NCBI GenBank assembly: GCA_001972305.1 | Contig: BDDD01000897.1 | Span: forward strand, 4,499-68,498 | DNA length: 64,000 nt | Reading direction: 5' to 3' | From: Cephalotus follicularis | Lineage: Eukaryota; Streptophyta; Magnoliopsida; Oxalidales; Cephalotaceae | Shown: positions 32,516 through 46,200 of the stretch, piece by piece | How positions within the stretch are numbered: the first letter of the stretch is position 1 | How the letters are laid out: the number at the start of each line of letters is the position of its first letter | Translations under genes and position numbers: made by a program | Notes under the pieces: model-generated | What the model was told of the DNA's origin: nothing | Seen by the model: the letters and a program-made list of their open reading frames with translations, nothing else | Databases searched by the model: none

Positions 32516-35063
32516 TGACACGCGCCCACTACGAGGCCAAGCCTCCCATTAGAGACTCACCTTATAGGTTCAGAAGAACAGGGTTTCAACAATACATTTT
32601 TAAACAGAATAATTTCTTTGAAAAGTTGAAAGTAATTCTAAATCTTAAATTTTTACGAAAATCGGACATGAAGTATCCGTTTATCAGACTATGCCCCCTC
32701 TAAAGAAAGACACAATTTATAAAATGGGCTCAGCCCTCAACAAACCACACTCTCGTTGGAGGAAAACCATAAATAAAACAAATAATAGGGCTCCACCCAT
32801 CTCATCAAAGATAGAAAAAAAATTATATAAAGTATACGTGAACGCATAAATTTAAGTACTAAAACCTGGTAAGCATGCCCTTGTGGTCTCACCTCAGCAG
32901 ACTAACTGACTTGGACAGACATAACTCAACATAATACCCATCCAAACTGAAAATAGAAAGGTTCAACTCACAGGACTAGTGAGACGGAACAAAAGACTCA
33001 GCTAGAGTTTTGCTCGCATAAAAATGTGTAGAATAGTTATAACTAGCAGAATAAAACAAACTTAAACAGAATTTCAGAAACAGGATGAAAATCAGAAATT
33101 TGATTTATAAAACAGCTTTAACAGAATGTCAAAAATAGAAATAAAATCGAAAATGCGATTGATCAAACCCATTTTTACAACAGAAATTCACAAATCAGCA
33201 GAAGTTCAGATTTTTATCAGAAATAGATTTATCATCAGAAATCTCATAAATATGTAATAATCAGTACAGTTTAAAACAGAAATAAATAAATATATAAAGA
33301 TGCATTGGGTTTACTAGGTAAGGTTGACGCTTGGGCCCCGTCGAGCCGAACGCCCAGCAGAATAGAAAGGCAATAATACCGTCGAATCAAAGCATCAGAA
33401 CAAAAAGTCTACCGTGTAGACAACGCCTATCATGGGAACAAATGTATAAGTATTGTAATACCGAGATCCCAGAGCATCAAGATATATTTAAACAGATTTC
33501 AAAGATATAGAAATCACTAATACTTCAAAACAGATTTCAAAACCATCTTCAGACAGATTCAAACAGATACAAAAATCCTTTTCCTTTTAGAAATTGTCAA
33601 CACTTCAAAACAGACCTAAAACAGATTTAAACAGATACGAAAATCATTTTTCTTATCAAATACATATATAACCGAAAATAGACTATCATCATGCGAGCAT
33701 TTTGAAAATATCAAGGAATATATCAGACATTAAAACTTAAACAGATTTCAGAAATGAATGTTTAAAGAAGGGCTTTCCCCTCACAGAACAGACCAAAAAG
33801 TTCTAAGACTGGTCGCCCACAAGGCCGACCTTAATAGCAAAATCTTTGGAAGCAGACAGACAGATAGGTAGACAACAGACTATTAGAATTCAAACAAAAC
33901 AGAAAATAGAAAGACAGATATGACCCCCAACGTATACTCACTGTCATAAATACGTATGACAGTAACTAATAACTTTCAGTTTAAACCTCATTTAAAACAT
34001 ATTTTCATAAAAACACTAAAACAATACAAGTGGTTGTCCATGTTATCCAATTTTGAATCATATAAACAATTCAAGCTCTTAATATTGCAGAAAAAATAGA
34101 GAAATACAGAATTCAACAAAAAATAGAATTAACGGAGCAGAGTTCAGAGTTTACTGAAAACGGACGGAACGGAGTGCGGAGCCGAAATCTCGGAGCGGAA
34201 CCAGAATGGATCGCACCAGCACAAAAAACAGAGTTAAAAAGCTGGACGCATCAGAAACGTGCTGTCAGAGGCTGCCAGCGCTTGTCAGCCACGCGCGGTG
34301 GTCGGTCTGCAGTAGAGAAGGCTGAATCTTGTGCTCCGGAGGTCGGGGATCACGAATCTGAGGCGCGTTGGTCATGGCGCCGCCGCATCTGGCCAGAATG
34401 GGCGTGTTTGACTGCGACTGACTTCGTCGTCGATCTGCGCTGTCGGGGTCACCATGGGTCGGGGCTAGTCGAATTCGACTTGTCGTGACGCGAGGAGCTG
34501 GAATATGGGCTCGCCTTTCTGTGACGGTCACCGGAGACGAAGGTTTGACGTAAAACAGAGGTGGGAGAGAGAAACGGTCACTGCCCACGCATGGTATGGT
34601 TGCAGACGCCAGGGTGGCGTTCGGTGCTCTCAGGAGGTCGCGGCGGTCACGCCGGTGTCACTTATGCAGTGATGCCGACGACAAGAGCAGAGAGAGAGAG
34701 AACGGGATAGAGGAAGAGAGAGAAGGGGGGGGGAAGAGAGAAAAACCAAATATATATATATATATAATGACATTTCTTGTCTAGAATTTAACCTATACAT
34801 TCAGAAATTAGATGTTTAGGACATACCACATAACTTATTTTTCAAATTTGGCAACAATTTCAGAAAACATAAATTAATTTAACAAAAAAAAAATTTGATT
34901 TGTTAAACAGATAAACTATCGGAAACAAAATCACACTGATAAAAATTTGATAATGTCGTGATGCATATGTCACGAATGCCAGAAAAACAGACTAACCGTG
35001 AGATAGACAGACAAAATGCCCCGCTGGCTCACAGACATAGACTACTGGGACACGGATGTCACA
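32516..35063 (-). mobile_element. Gypsy LTR family 5, copy A
   Basis: 2548 bp from TGACACGCGCCC to CGGATGTCACA. It is homologous along its length to 35395-38265 (shared TACGAGG.CAAGCCTCCCAT, GTAAGCATGCCCTTGTGGTC, TAAGGTTGACGC.TGGGCCCC). The left edge touches a PBS and the right edge touches a polypurine tract, so it served two element interiors. On the minus strand a (TA)n box at 34748-34770 is followed by a CT/C tract (34685-34745), the likely core promoter. Frames at 34174-34488 and 34265-34588 lie in its GC-rich part and show no domain. Confidence 0.88.
34748..34770 (-). promoter_or_regulatory. LTR family 5 TATA region
   Basis: (TA)n on the plus strand CCAAATATATATATATATAT, with a CT-rich run just downstream on the minus strand. 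The equivalent place in copy B (37948-37965) reads TTTATATATATAAA with the same CT run at 37858-37920. Confidence 0.5.
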
Positions 35064-35394
35064 AACATATCCCCCTTAACATAATTTTGTCCTCGAAATT
35101 CCCAGAGCTCCAGAAGTTGAACAGATTTGAGTATCTGCTCCATACGATAAAACAGATTTGATAAAACTCAGAACAACTTTTCAACAATACAAAAATCAGA
35201 TCGCCACATACTTTCGACTATCACTTTTATTCGAATCAGAACCATTCACATATCGTTATCAGATTTTTGACAGCATAACCTGAAAAGTTTTTCTCCAAGC
35301 ATGATTTACAAGGTATATTGACTCGCAAGATTTTATCAACCAGAAACCTCAATTTCATTCACTATTCAGATCGTGTCAAGTTTTTAAGTCATGA
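35064..35394 (-). other. Family 5 interior: polypurine tract and 3' untranslated stub
   Basis: On the minus strand GAATTTCGAGGACAAAATTA then TTAAGGGGGATATGTT runs into the LTR: the conserved 3' end of plant gypsy elements followed by the PPT (35069-35078). The rest is AT-rich with no coding motif. It is interrupted at 35394 by solo LTR 5B and resumes at 38271. Confidence 0.75.
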
Positions 35395-38265
35395 TGACAC
35401 GCCCGGACCTAGCCCGGCTGGGATCCACCGTGTCTGCTACGAGGTCAAGCCTCCCATAAGAGACTCACATCGTAGGTTCAGCAGAACAGAGTTTCAGAAA
35501 TACATTTTTAAATAGAAAGTTTCTTCAAAACATAAAGAAAATAGAAAAGTTTCTTGAAAAACTTGAAAATAATTCTAACTCTTAAATTTTTACGAAAATC
35601 GGGCATGTAGTATTCGTTTATCGGACTATGTCCCATGCAAAGAAAAACATAATTTATAAATGGGCTCAACCCTCAGCAGACCACACTCTAGTAGGAGGAA
35701 TTCAGCAGTTTATAAATATAAACAAAACTAGGGCTCCGCCCATCTCATCAGAAACAGAAAACTATTTATCGGACTCACTCCGTCAACAGATTAAAGTTTT
35801 AAATATAAACAATGCAGAAGAGAACTAAACTCATTAAACATTTAAAACAGTTTATAAAGTGGGCTCAGCCCTTCTGAAAGAAACCAAAACATTTATATAA
35901 ATCATAAATAATGCAGAATTTAAATTGTTGATGTAGTGATGACATGCATATGTTGACTCTGGTAAGCATGCCCTTGTGGTCTCACCTCAGTAGACAGACT
36001 GACTTCAGTTGACAGAGCTCAGTAAACTAACCTATCAGAACTAAAAACAGAAAACAGAGGAGGGGTTAGTCCACAGGACTAGTGAGATGGAACACAAAGA
36101 CTCTGCAGAGTTTTGTTCGCATATAAATATCTTTGCAGAAAAGATATAACAAAAGTATAAAACAAACTTAAATAGAAGTTCAGAAATAGAATAAAGCCCA
36201 AATTCTGATTTATAAAACAAATCAAAAACAACTTAAACGGAATGTAAATCTAAAATCGATTTATCGATCCAAAGTTTCCAGAAATCAGCAGAAAACCAGA
36301 TCAGAAAACCAGATTCAAATCATCAGAATTTCATATATATATATATATAATAATTAATAGAGTTTAAATAGACAAAATATATAAATATGCAATGGGTCTA
36401 CTAGGTAAGGTTGACGCCTGGGCCCCGTCGTGCCGAACGTCCAGCAGAAATAATGGCAATGACACTGTCGTGTCAAAGCATCAGAATAGAAGGTCATACA
36501 CGTGTAGGCAAAGCCTCTCATGGGCATCAGATAAGTAACCAATACAATACCGAGATCACAATGCATCAAAACATATTTAAACAGATTCAGCAGATTCAGA
36601 AATTACAATTTCTTCAGAACAGACTTAAAATAGATTTCAGACAGATACGAAAATCATCAACGTCATCAAAACAGATTTAAAACAGATTTAAACAAATAGA
36701 GGAATCATTTTCCTCATCATGTACAGATATAGCCGAAAATAGCGTCATAGTATGACTATAACCATGCGAGCATTTGAAAACATTAAAAGAAAGTTTCAGA
36801 CATTAAAACTTAAACAGATTTCAGAAATGAACTAAAACCAAGTTCATTCAGATATAGAAAACAAATAAGCGAACACGCTTAAACATTTAAAAGCATTTTA
36901 GAGTAAAAATGGTTATAGAAAGGTGTTCTACTCACAGAACAGACGAGTAAATCCCACGACTGGTTGCTTCCATGGCCGACCTCAATGGTAGGATCCTCTG
37001 CCAATAGACAAATAGATAGACAGACAACAGACTATCAGAACTAAAATACGTACTAAGACGTGCAAAGCTTTATGCAATGAAATGCGTGCAGATGTCAAAA
37101 AACTATAACGACCTATACGGTCAACAACAGCAGAAGTCTAATAGTTAAAACATCATTAAAGTCCAAGTCCAAGTCCAAGTCCAAGTGCTTGTCCAGGTTA
37201 TCCAATTTAAAGTTGATTTCACAATTCAACATCATATATATATATATATAACAGAAACAGATACAGATACAGAAATACAAAATTCAACGGAAAACAGATT
37301 AACGGAGAAAAGTTCAAAGTTTACCAAAATCCGACGTAACAGAACACAGAGCCGAAATCTCAGAACGGAACCAAAACGGATCATGCCTACGCAGAAAATG
37401 GAGTCAGAAAGCTGGACGCGTATGAACGCGCTGTTGGAGGCTGCCGGCGTGTGTCAGCCACGCGTGACGGTCGGACAACCACAGGGTCGGATCTGGAGCG
37501 CTAGAGGACAAAGATCACGGATCTGGGGCGGGCTGGTCGTGGCGCCGCCGCATCTGGCCGGAATGGGAGCGTTGACCGCAGTTGCCTTCGCCACCGATCT
37601 ACATTGTCGGGGTCATCACGTGTTGGGGCTGGTACCGTTCGAACCACCGCGACGCCAGGATGCCGAATATGGGCTCGCCTTGCTGTGATGGTCGCAGGAG
37701 ACGGAGATATGGCACAAAACAAAGTCGGAGAGAGAAAAGCTTGCCAGGCGCGCACGGTGCGGTTACGGGCACGGTGGTGGGGTGCGGTGCACTCAGGAGG
37801 TGACGACGATTCGACCGGTACCTTAGCCGGAGTCAGATCGGCACTGACATCGGCGGCAGGAGCAGAGAGTGAGAGAACGGGAGAGATGAGAGAGAAACGG
37901 GGGGAGAGAGAGAGAAAGGCATAAATGAGAGCATTTTTGGCATCTCCCTTTATATATATAAATTCAACCATAACATATTGGGTTTTTGTCCAGAATTTAA
38001 CCGATACAGACAGAAATTGGATATTTAGGACATACCACTTGGCTTATTTTTTGAAATCAGTAGCCATTTCAGAAAAAACATCATTCAATTTACAATAAAC
38101 AAAAATAGTTTGTTATGCAGAAACACCATCAGAATGAAATCATAAAAATTTATTATTGTCGTGATGCATATGTCATGAGTGCCCGAAAAACAGACTACCA
38201 GCTAGACAGACAGACAGAAGGCCAAGTGGGTCACAGACGCAGACTACTGGGACACGGATGTCACA
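35395..38265 (-). mobile_element. Solo LTR of gypsy family 5, copy B
   Basis: 2871 bp, TGACACGCCCGG...GGATGTCACA, flanked by CATGA on both sides (35390-35394, 38266-38270). No PBS or PPT adjoins it, so it is a solo LTR that inserted into the interior beside copy A. It is longer than copy A, partly through (AT)n at 36335-36352, an (AAGTCC)n run at 37160-37185 and extra duplicated-looking stretches. A 167-codon frame at 37185-37688 spans the GC-rich part and is not conserved as a frame in copy A. Confidence 0.93.
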
Positions 38266-38270
38266 CATGA

Positions 38271-38955
38271 ACACCGATCCTCAACAGACATTTGATCAGA
38301 ATTTATACTACAATCCTCAACATTACCAGATTTATAACCATATAGAGACTGTTGAAACTTATAACGATTTACCCTTATCCAGAGAATCATGTCATTCTTC
38401 ATAATTCTTATCTAAAAGACTTTAACCAATCTTTAAACAAGTATTAAGGATCTATAATAGTCACCAAATAAGCAACGTTCATACTGTAATCATCGGTATC
38501 ACAAAAGTATATCCAAAATCTTATTAACATATTACCACTCTACAGATCCTCATTTTCTATCATCAAGTAAAAAAAATCAAATCCTGAACTCCAATTTAAC
38601 CTTATTCAATTGACTATACTTATTAGAGGGATGGATTTATCACATCAACTACTCAACATTACTGCCTAGCATAGTATCACATTCATTAGAATTTATTGAC
38701 TCCCAAACATATCCCCATTAACAGGGAACTCTATCAGACAGAAATTCAGATACCAATTAGAACCTCATCAGAAACTTAATCTTAATTCCACAAACAGATA
38801 AACATACTAAAACTTAAACCTTAAAATTTATGAATTAAAAAGTTCTATCTTATAACTTCAGATCTTAACCAACCAATAACTTCAGCAACAGAATCAGAAC
38901 TTCAAAACATCATCAGACATTTCAGACCTACTATATTAGAAAAGGGGAATAAGAA
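38271..38955 (-). other. Family 5 interior continued, non-coding
   Basis: AT-rich sequence after the CATGA duplication. At 38705 it holds AAACATATCCCCATTAACAG, a relative of the PPT region at 35064 (AACATATCCCCCTTAACA), suggesting another copy of the element end. I see no domain on either strand. Confidence 0.45.
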
Positions 38956-39678
38956 TGTGACACGCCCTGTTCTCGACCACCCCCGCAGGAGGACGACCGT
39001 GCCAGGAGGAAGGATCCTCCACCTAGATCCCTAACCTCGGTCACCAAAACACCAATACTAAAGCCTAACACTCAAGACCGGGAGAGCAGACGTGGAAACA
39101 AGCAGCAGAGAAGAACCAAGCTCTCCAAAGAACCAAGTATTCTAAGGCATTAAAATAGGCAACACCCGAGCACAGGAAACGACAACGTATAACTAAGCCT
39201 TAAGCCTGGGATCAACTCTAAGGCCCAGGGACAAACGCCTTGCAGAGGACAACGACCCTAGGTCCCCCAAACATTCAACTTACACTGAGGAGATAAAATC
39301 TTACAACGTCCGAGCACTCAAAAGATCCACAGGGGTTCAAACATCGAAACATCTCAAGGAACTTCGCTGATCAGGGGTCGGGAGGTCGGGCTAAACTAAG
39401 GAAAAAACCCCCAAACTCTTACCTAACGCCTGCGAGCTACGTCCAAGGACAAACACTCGAGGACGCCACCAGACTTCAACTTTAAGGTCAAGCTAACCTG
39501 AGCTGAAAGGCCAACTTAAGGTCTTCCTAGTCTATGAATCTCACCATCCCCTCCTCGTCATCTCGGTAGAGGTGCCAACAGCTCCCTACAGATCCGAGAA
39601 GAATCTCCTATGTTCTCACCTAAGGCATGGGCCAAGGAGGCCTACTCCGCTACTAGGGTCAGAGGACAAACACCTAAT
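38956..39678. mobile_element. Unclassified gypsy-like LTR end
   Basis: Begins TGTGACACGCCCTGTTCTCG, the terminus typical of a minus-oriented gypsy LTR (compare TGACACGCCC at 35395). It is GC-rich with repeated GAGGAC/CCTCGG words, and ends where copia-type sequence starts (TGTTTTTTAAGG, 39679). No PBS, PPT or duplication is found, so the family and limits are uncertain. Confidence 0.45.
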
Positions 39679-40774
39679 GTTTTTTAAGGCTGGCCAAAAG
39701 TTTTAGTTCCATTCCCTTAGTGGATTTTAAAATTGAAATCAGTAGGATTGACTAAAATCTAATTAGCATGTCTAATTAGGTGAACTTGTGTAATTGACAT
39801 TCCAACGAATTGTTTGCTGATCCGAAGACATGTACATGGGTTGTTTAGGATGCAAGGGGCATTAAAACAGTCCTAGGTATGGTTTCGGATCACAAACTAA
39901 GCGTCGGAAAGTAAAAAAGCAAGGTTTTAGATGTTAAAAATTTCAGCAGTAAAAACTGGTAATGTGAAGAATTTTCTGCACAGTTTTATTTGCATTATTG
40001 AGTGCAGATTTTCTGGTAGTTAGTAATGCAAAAAATTGGACTGGTTAGTGGCAGTTTTGGTACAGGAATTTTCTGCACAGTTTTTGGTAGTTTCTGCTAA
40101 GATTCTGACAGTTTCTAGCACAATTTCTGCAAGGTAAGCTTTTGGTATGCTTTTCAATGCAGTTTTTGCGGAGTTACTGGCAGGAATACTGTATGGATTG
40201 GACAGGCACATACTGGAATTTTTAGGCAGAAATTTAATACAATTGCGCACAAAATTCACTCACGTTAAATGTAATTAATTCTAAGAAAATTATATTAATA
40301 GTTTGGTAACTATTAATTAAATTACATTTTAATTTTGTGGCAAGGCCATAAAATTAAATAGTTAGGAACTATTAAAGGGACACTAGATTTTAAGTAATTT
40401 AGTGATATATTCAATTTAATATGTAGGATATATTCAATTGAATTTCTTGTTTATGATGGTAGACTTGGGACTAGACCTAGCTTTGTTTTTCTTTTGTGGA
40501 TGAATTAATTTAATTACTTTATTTCATGATATTTATTTGGTATGTAATAAAGTTGTCTACGTGCACCAATAATTCTCCATTTTCTTATTTAATTCTTAGG
40601 ATAAAATTCTCTTTTCCCTCCATTGTATTTCTTTTTTATTTTATTTTATATTATTATATGAAATGTAATGTAAAGATGGAGTGCAAAGGAGCTTGAAGAG
40701 GAGAACATGGAGATTACAAGACCAAGTGAAGGCCATGTATACATGGTTGCATTTGTAATAAAGTAGATTAATTA
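39679..40774 (+). mobile_element. Left part of a plus-strand copia element (LTR/leader)
   Basis: AT-rich non-coding sequence ending AAGTAGATTAATTA, which continues directly as GTTCACCTAGGATACCC at 58685 once the CACTA element and one TTA are removed. It therefore belongs to the copia whose gag lies at 59.6-60.7 kb. TGTTTTTTAAGG at 39679 is a possible LTR start. No PBS was recognised. The 79-codon minus-strand frame at 40020-40259 shows no motif. Confidence 0.55.
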
Positions 40775-41160
40775 GACTACTAAAAAATAGGTCAACGACG
40801 AGGGCATTTCCCCTCCCCGTCCCCTCGTGGTTGACTCAACGACGAGGGCAGGGCGAGGGGAAAAAACCCTCGCCAAATTCCTCATCGCCGTACACTTAGA
40901 GAGGGCACGGTCCCCTAGCCGTATATTGCCCTCGCCACGACGAGGGTATGTCTAGGGCTGGATCCCCTTGCCGTTATACCCTTGCCACAACGAGGGCAGG
41001 CTACCCCTCCTTGTCGTGCCCTCGCCACCATCATCTGCTCATACATGCCTATACCCTCGCCAACCCTCGCGAGGGAACGACGAGGGTTTTAACCCTCACC
41101 GTGAATATTTTTTGCAGAATGGCGAGGGTATTACCCTCGCAATGCCTTCGCAATTCTGCA
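40775..41160. repeat. CACTA left terminal inverted repeat and subterminal array
   Basis: Terminal repeat 40775-40807, then about a dozen CGACGAGGG, CCCTCGCC or CCCTCGTC words in both orientations up to 41150. The words match those at the other end (58520-58675). Confidence 0.9.
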
Positions 41161-41470
41161 GATTTTGGTGGTGAAAATATCAATAGAATCCATTCCTTGT
41201 ATCCAAGCAAAACCTGCAATTCATATCAGCAGCAACCACAATAACAGTTTATATTTCACAATCACACATTATTGACTCCATCCATAACTACTAAATGACA
41301 CATTTCATTCACATTAACCTAACAAAACAATGTAAATGAGCTTTGTAGTGTATTTATAATAAATGTAATACTTTTACACACAACCTTAAAATGTATCAAA
41401 ACTCAACAAACTACGACTCGTCATTGCTATCGTCCGAGTCTTGAGATGGCTAGAAAGGGTGGAACTCTGA

Positions 41471-43043
41471 TCAGATGGTGTGCGTCTGGACTGAGATCCT
41501 ATCATTTGCGTCATTTGAGCCATCAAAGTCTCCATCGTCATCTGCAGCCGGTCCACCTATTGGAGAATCTCTGAGACCTCGGCACCACCTGCGTCCGCCA
41601 CTAATGGCTGTGAAGTGAATGGGCGACTCTGACTCCTGACTCTTGGCTGAGTAACTCGAAGTGCTTGTGGTTGCATCTTCGTGGAAGTCATATAGTTCCC
41701 CAATCCATGGATCTTGCCCTTCCGCGGACCTCCAGTCGACTCTGTCCATGCCACGATGTCGAAGGGATCCGGTTTGCTAGTACCGTTGGGCCCCTCTATA
41801 GTATCTGGCCCGGCAGCAGTCCGGTACTTCTCCTATAAAAAATACAAGATTAATTAGTTAAGTGATTGACCTATAAAAGTGTAATTGACATATTCATTTC
41901 AGTTTGTGACTCACTATTCTCTCCATTATAATGGGAGGTGGAAAAGTATCATTCCCGCCCTCCGATGTGTCGTAAAATACATCCACAATAGCTTTCCCCT
42001 TGGCCTCCTGCAAGTCAAATGCAATTTCAAATTAGTTTGCAACACAAATTTAGTTTATTAAGCACCGTTATTATAAATTAAGTTTATTAAGCACCCCAAT
42101 CTGAAGTTGTCTTTCCATCATGTAACTATCGCCAGTGTAGGTGGTGTGTGCTTCGTTCGCCCTATTGGTGGCATCTATTCTTTCCCATTTCTGAAAATCC
42201 TCGGACATCCACCTGTTCACCATTTCATTCCACACTGGCCGTGGTATCTCTGTAGGGCCATGTTGCATGCACTCAGGGCTCATCTGTTGCACACCAGCGC
42301 CCGTCATTGCCTTCTTCCTATAGTTACGCATCCACTTTGGGTAATTCTCCTCCACGTAACTATAGAATGGAAGCCTACTGTGTGCATTAGATGGCAGAAA
42401 GTGGAAGTAGTCCTACAAAACATCAGTATCAAACAACAAGTTTACAAAATATTCTAAATAATATTGATTGTTAACTGTAACAGTTTTATCCACCAATAGC
42501 TTCTCCCATAGTAGTTCCTTCTCTGAATCGGGCCACTGGCTCCACGTGGTCCATGGTTGTAGTATTCTGCTCTTGATGATGAACGCTATGGTGTTCTTCA
42601 CATCCATCTCTTCAAAACACCTGCAATTAAACAAATATTAGCACAAACATCATAGGTCAGTTTTAAAAAAATGTACTTGAATTACTAGTTACTTACCCAT
42701 TGGCACTGATATGCCGAATAGGCCTTGAACCCTCAACCCCCAGCGAGGGCAAGTCCGCCCCCCTATTAGCTCCCCTCATCCGTCACTGATAGGAACCTGA
42801 TTCAAAAACATTGTTACGTTTCACTGTAAACATATATAACAAAATATAACAAAAACACTTCGACAACACTAAAAATAGTTTAGGGTCAAATATCATGATA
42901 TAACAAATTTCCTTACAAGCACTGGGAACATCAGTATCCTGCTCCCATGTGTCTAACTCCATGGAGTCTGTCTCGGGACGCGTAGATCCGGAGGGTGTGG
43001 TGGAATCTCCAGGAATAGAGGAACGCGTGACTCTACGAGGCAT
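41471..43043 (-). pseudogene. TNPA/TNP1-like CACTA protein (Ptta/En-Spm family), broken
   Basis: Start MPRRVTRSSIPGDSTTPSGS at 43043. Next come segments MDVKNTIAFIIKSRILQPWT, WPDSEKELLWEKLLVDK (42634-42413), then WMRNYRKKAMTGAG, PVWNEMVNRWMSEDFQKWER, IDATNRANEAHTTYTGDSY (42355-42071), the pattern of plant Transposase_24 proteins, and a C-terminal part with a short coiled-coil-like heptad stretch (about 41580-41471). Pieces lie in different frames separated by 60-130 bp AT-rich stretches that could be introns (for example 42635-42700) or decay. It would bind the subterminal GGCGAGGG words and regulate or assist excision; that role is from the family. It lies downstream of TNP2 on the same strand, the usual CACTA order. 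Confidence 0.8.
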
Positions 43044-43268
43044 ATCTGCAAGAACTCACCGTATTTAAAAACGATACAAACTACATACAGTTGTCCGACT
43101 ATATATTATCAAATTACAATGTCGTGACATAACAAATTAGAAGATTAAGAATACTATTGCAAACAGTATTTACTACATATACTACACTATTAACTTATAG
43201 TTTAATCTATGCTATCAATATTCATCTTGGCTTGACTATCGGTATCATATTCCATCACTCTTTCCTCC

Positions 43269-46200
43269 TCATCTGTCAGAAACATCGTCTTCCCATTCAT
43301 CTTCCTCGTCATCTGTATTGTCATGGTCTGACATAAGATCTCTTATTCGGACATTTGGAGGCAATACTACCTCCTCCCATTCCCTATCTCCTTGAAGGGA
43401 ATCTTCACTTTCAGGTCTTAAATCATCTGCAAATGATCGTGGTGGACAGGTGGCGACTTCTTCATGTAATGTCATATCCATACCCAAATCGTCGCCATCT
43501 TCTTCTTCATAATCAGGAAGGCTATAGGCATTTCTAGGTTTCGTTTTTATCACAGTCACCCACCCTTTGTACCTACGATCGTTGGAAACGCTGGGTGCAG
43601 AGAACACCTACACAGCTTGACTTGCTAGCATCAATGGCTCGAATGTGGGGAGTTCCTTTTCTGGGTTCAGACGAACAATCCCAAACTCATCCACTCCGGT
43701 ACCTCTCTTTGAAGTGTCAACCCAATCACACTTGAATAAAAAAAACTTTGTTGTCTTTTCCGTATAAATCGAGCTCCACAACAACGACCAAGGCTCTGTA
43801 GAAGTCACTACAACTATCATTCCAAGTGCTTCCCGTGATCATTACACCCCAATTTTGAGTTGTTGAGGTTCTAGATGCATCTTTAGTGTGAAACTTGTAC
43901 CCGTTGACGACATACCCCTTCCACGACCTCACTTTTGTTGCAGGTGCACTTGCTAAATTTCGTATATGGGCGTCAACTTCGTTGTCGTTTTTAACCTATT
44001 AAGTGTACAATGTACACACGTAACATAGAAATCAACATCAACAATTAAAAATCATGAAACTTATAAATGCTTTGTAGACATATTATGGCATTACTTACAC
44101 GGATTTGAAACCATTTCACAAAGTGTGCATCGCGTTCTTCTTCAATTTGTTTGGGGGTAATGTTAGGGTTTAATTCCATGACTAGTTGTTGATACTCACT
44201 ACCAAAAAGAATATAAGTGAGATACGTTCAAATTGCACAATTCGTATAAATAGAGTATAAACTTAGTACAATATATATGTGTACTTACTCAACCAGATGG
44301 CTGACTTCATCGCAGTTCAGAAGGATGTACAAATATGCAGCATCGTATTCTTGGTCTGTCATATGTTTGTTCTCTGTCTTGCCCATTGCTTTACCGGGAT
44401 GAGTAAATATGGATAGCAATCAGTTACTAGAAACGGTGCCCCTATCCTAGTTTCTCTCAGGTTTATTTAGTCTCGTCGGGACATCAGGTTCGAAATAATA
44501 CGAACAAAACGTTGTGAACTCGTGAACGATGTATACCTCGGCGATCGACCCTTCCACATGAGCTTTGTTCTTGACCATCTTCTTTAGATCAAATACCTCT
44601 CTGTAATTAAATATGTAATTAGAATGCATGACAAAGAGATGAACATTTTCAGAAAGAGAAACAACGAGTAACTGTACCTCTCAATGGGATACATCCATGT
44701 ATTTTGAACTGGCCCACATACTTTCGCTTCGTAAGCTAGGTGGACGAGAAGATGTTCCATCGAATAAAAAAACGATAGAGGAAATATCTTCTCCATTTTG
44801 CAAACTGTTTGCACAATGTTACTCTGGAGCAAGTCCATCTTCGCAGCACTGTTGGATGTTGAGCATATATTTCGAAAAAAATCACTGACCTTGGCCAACA
44901 CCTCCATTATATTTCTCGGTAGGAACTCAGAAAATGCAATCAGAAGAAGCCTCTGCATGAAGACATGGCAATCATGACTATTCAATCCCGAAACCTTACA
45001 CTCTAAAACATTCACACACCGACATATGTTTGAGGCGTATCCATCCGGAAACCTGATCTTTGTCACCCATTCACAAACTTGTTTGACCTGTTCACTGTTC
45101 AGTGAATGTTTTGCTGGTGGCAATATGAACCACCCATTCACCTTTTCTGCATGTAGTTTAGGTCTTATTCTCAACTCTTTCAGATCAAGTTGAGCTTGTA
45201 CGTGGTCCTTGGATTTTCACTTCACATTCATGACTGTGTTGAATATATTTTCAAACATTCTTCTTGATGTGCATGACGTCCAACTTGTGTATGACTAGTA
45301 CTTTACACCAATAAGGAAGTTCAATAAAGATACTTCGCTTAGTCCAATTGTGTACTCTCTCGAACCCATGAATCTTACTAGTTGGTACACCTTTTCCAAA
45401 CCCAACTTCATTCAACTCGAGGAGTTGATCCTCTACCTCTTCCCCTGATAACCTCTCCACACCCACCTTGATCACCTGTCCACCATTTAAGAATTTTTTA
45501 TTGTCTCTTCTAAACTGGTGGTATGTGGGTAACAATTGACGATGACAGTCAAACCATGAACATTTCTGACTATGCTTTGATCTAAAACCCTTGGTCCAAC
45601 CCATGCAGTACGGGCATGCCAAATGACCATGAGTACTCCAGCCTGACAGCATTCCATGTGCAGGAAAGTCACTAATCATCCATATTAAAGCTGCCCTCAT
45701 CTAAAAGTTCTTCTTGCGCGATGCATCATAGGTTTCAACCCCAGTTTCCCACAGCATCTTTAACTCATCAAGGAGTGGGCGCAGAAACACATCAATATCT
45801 TTCCCTGGGCTTTTTGGTCCAGGTATAATCAAGGATAAGAACATGAATGGCTTCTTCATACACAACCAAGGTGGAAGATTGTATGGGAAAACAAAAACAT
45901 GCCAGTAGGAGTAAACACTACTACTAACCCCAAAAGGACAAAACCAGTTCGTTGTTATTTTTATTCTAACATTGCCAACCTCTGTAGCAAAAGATGGAAA
46001 AGTAATATCAAAATGCTTCCAAGCTTCACCATCAACCGGGTGTACCATTCACACTTCATCCGTCGTTATCCTTCCTCTTCTTACTATTCCACCTCATATC
46101 AGCAGATGTTTTGTCTGATTGAAACAACCTCTAAAGTCTTGGTGCCATTGGAAAGTGACTCAAAACCTTTTAAGATACCTGTTTCTCTCTCTTTCTGCCA

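Noticed and set aside
34174..38000. ORFs of 104-167 codons in the GC-rich parts of LTR family 5
   Set aside because: The frames are not shared between copies A and B, and opposite-strand frames of similar length overlap them.
32516..38265. LTR 5A and 5B as the two LTRs of one small element
   Set aside because: Copy B has its own CATGA duplication and no adjacent PBS; copy A has both PBS and PPT.
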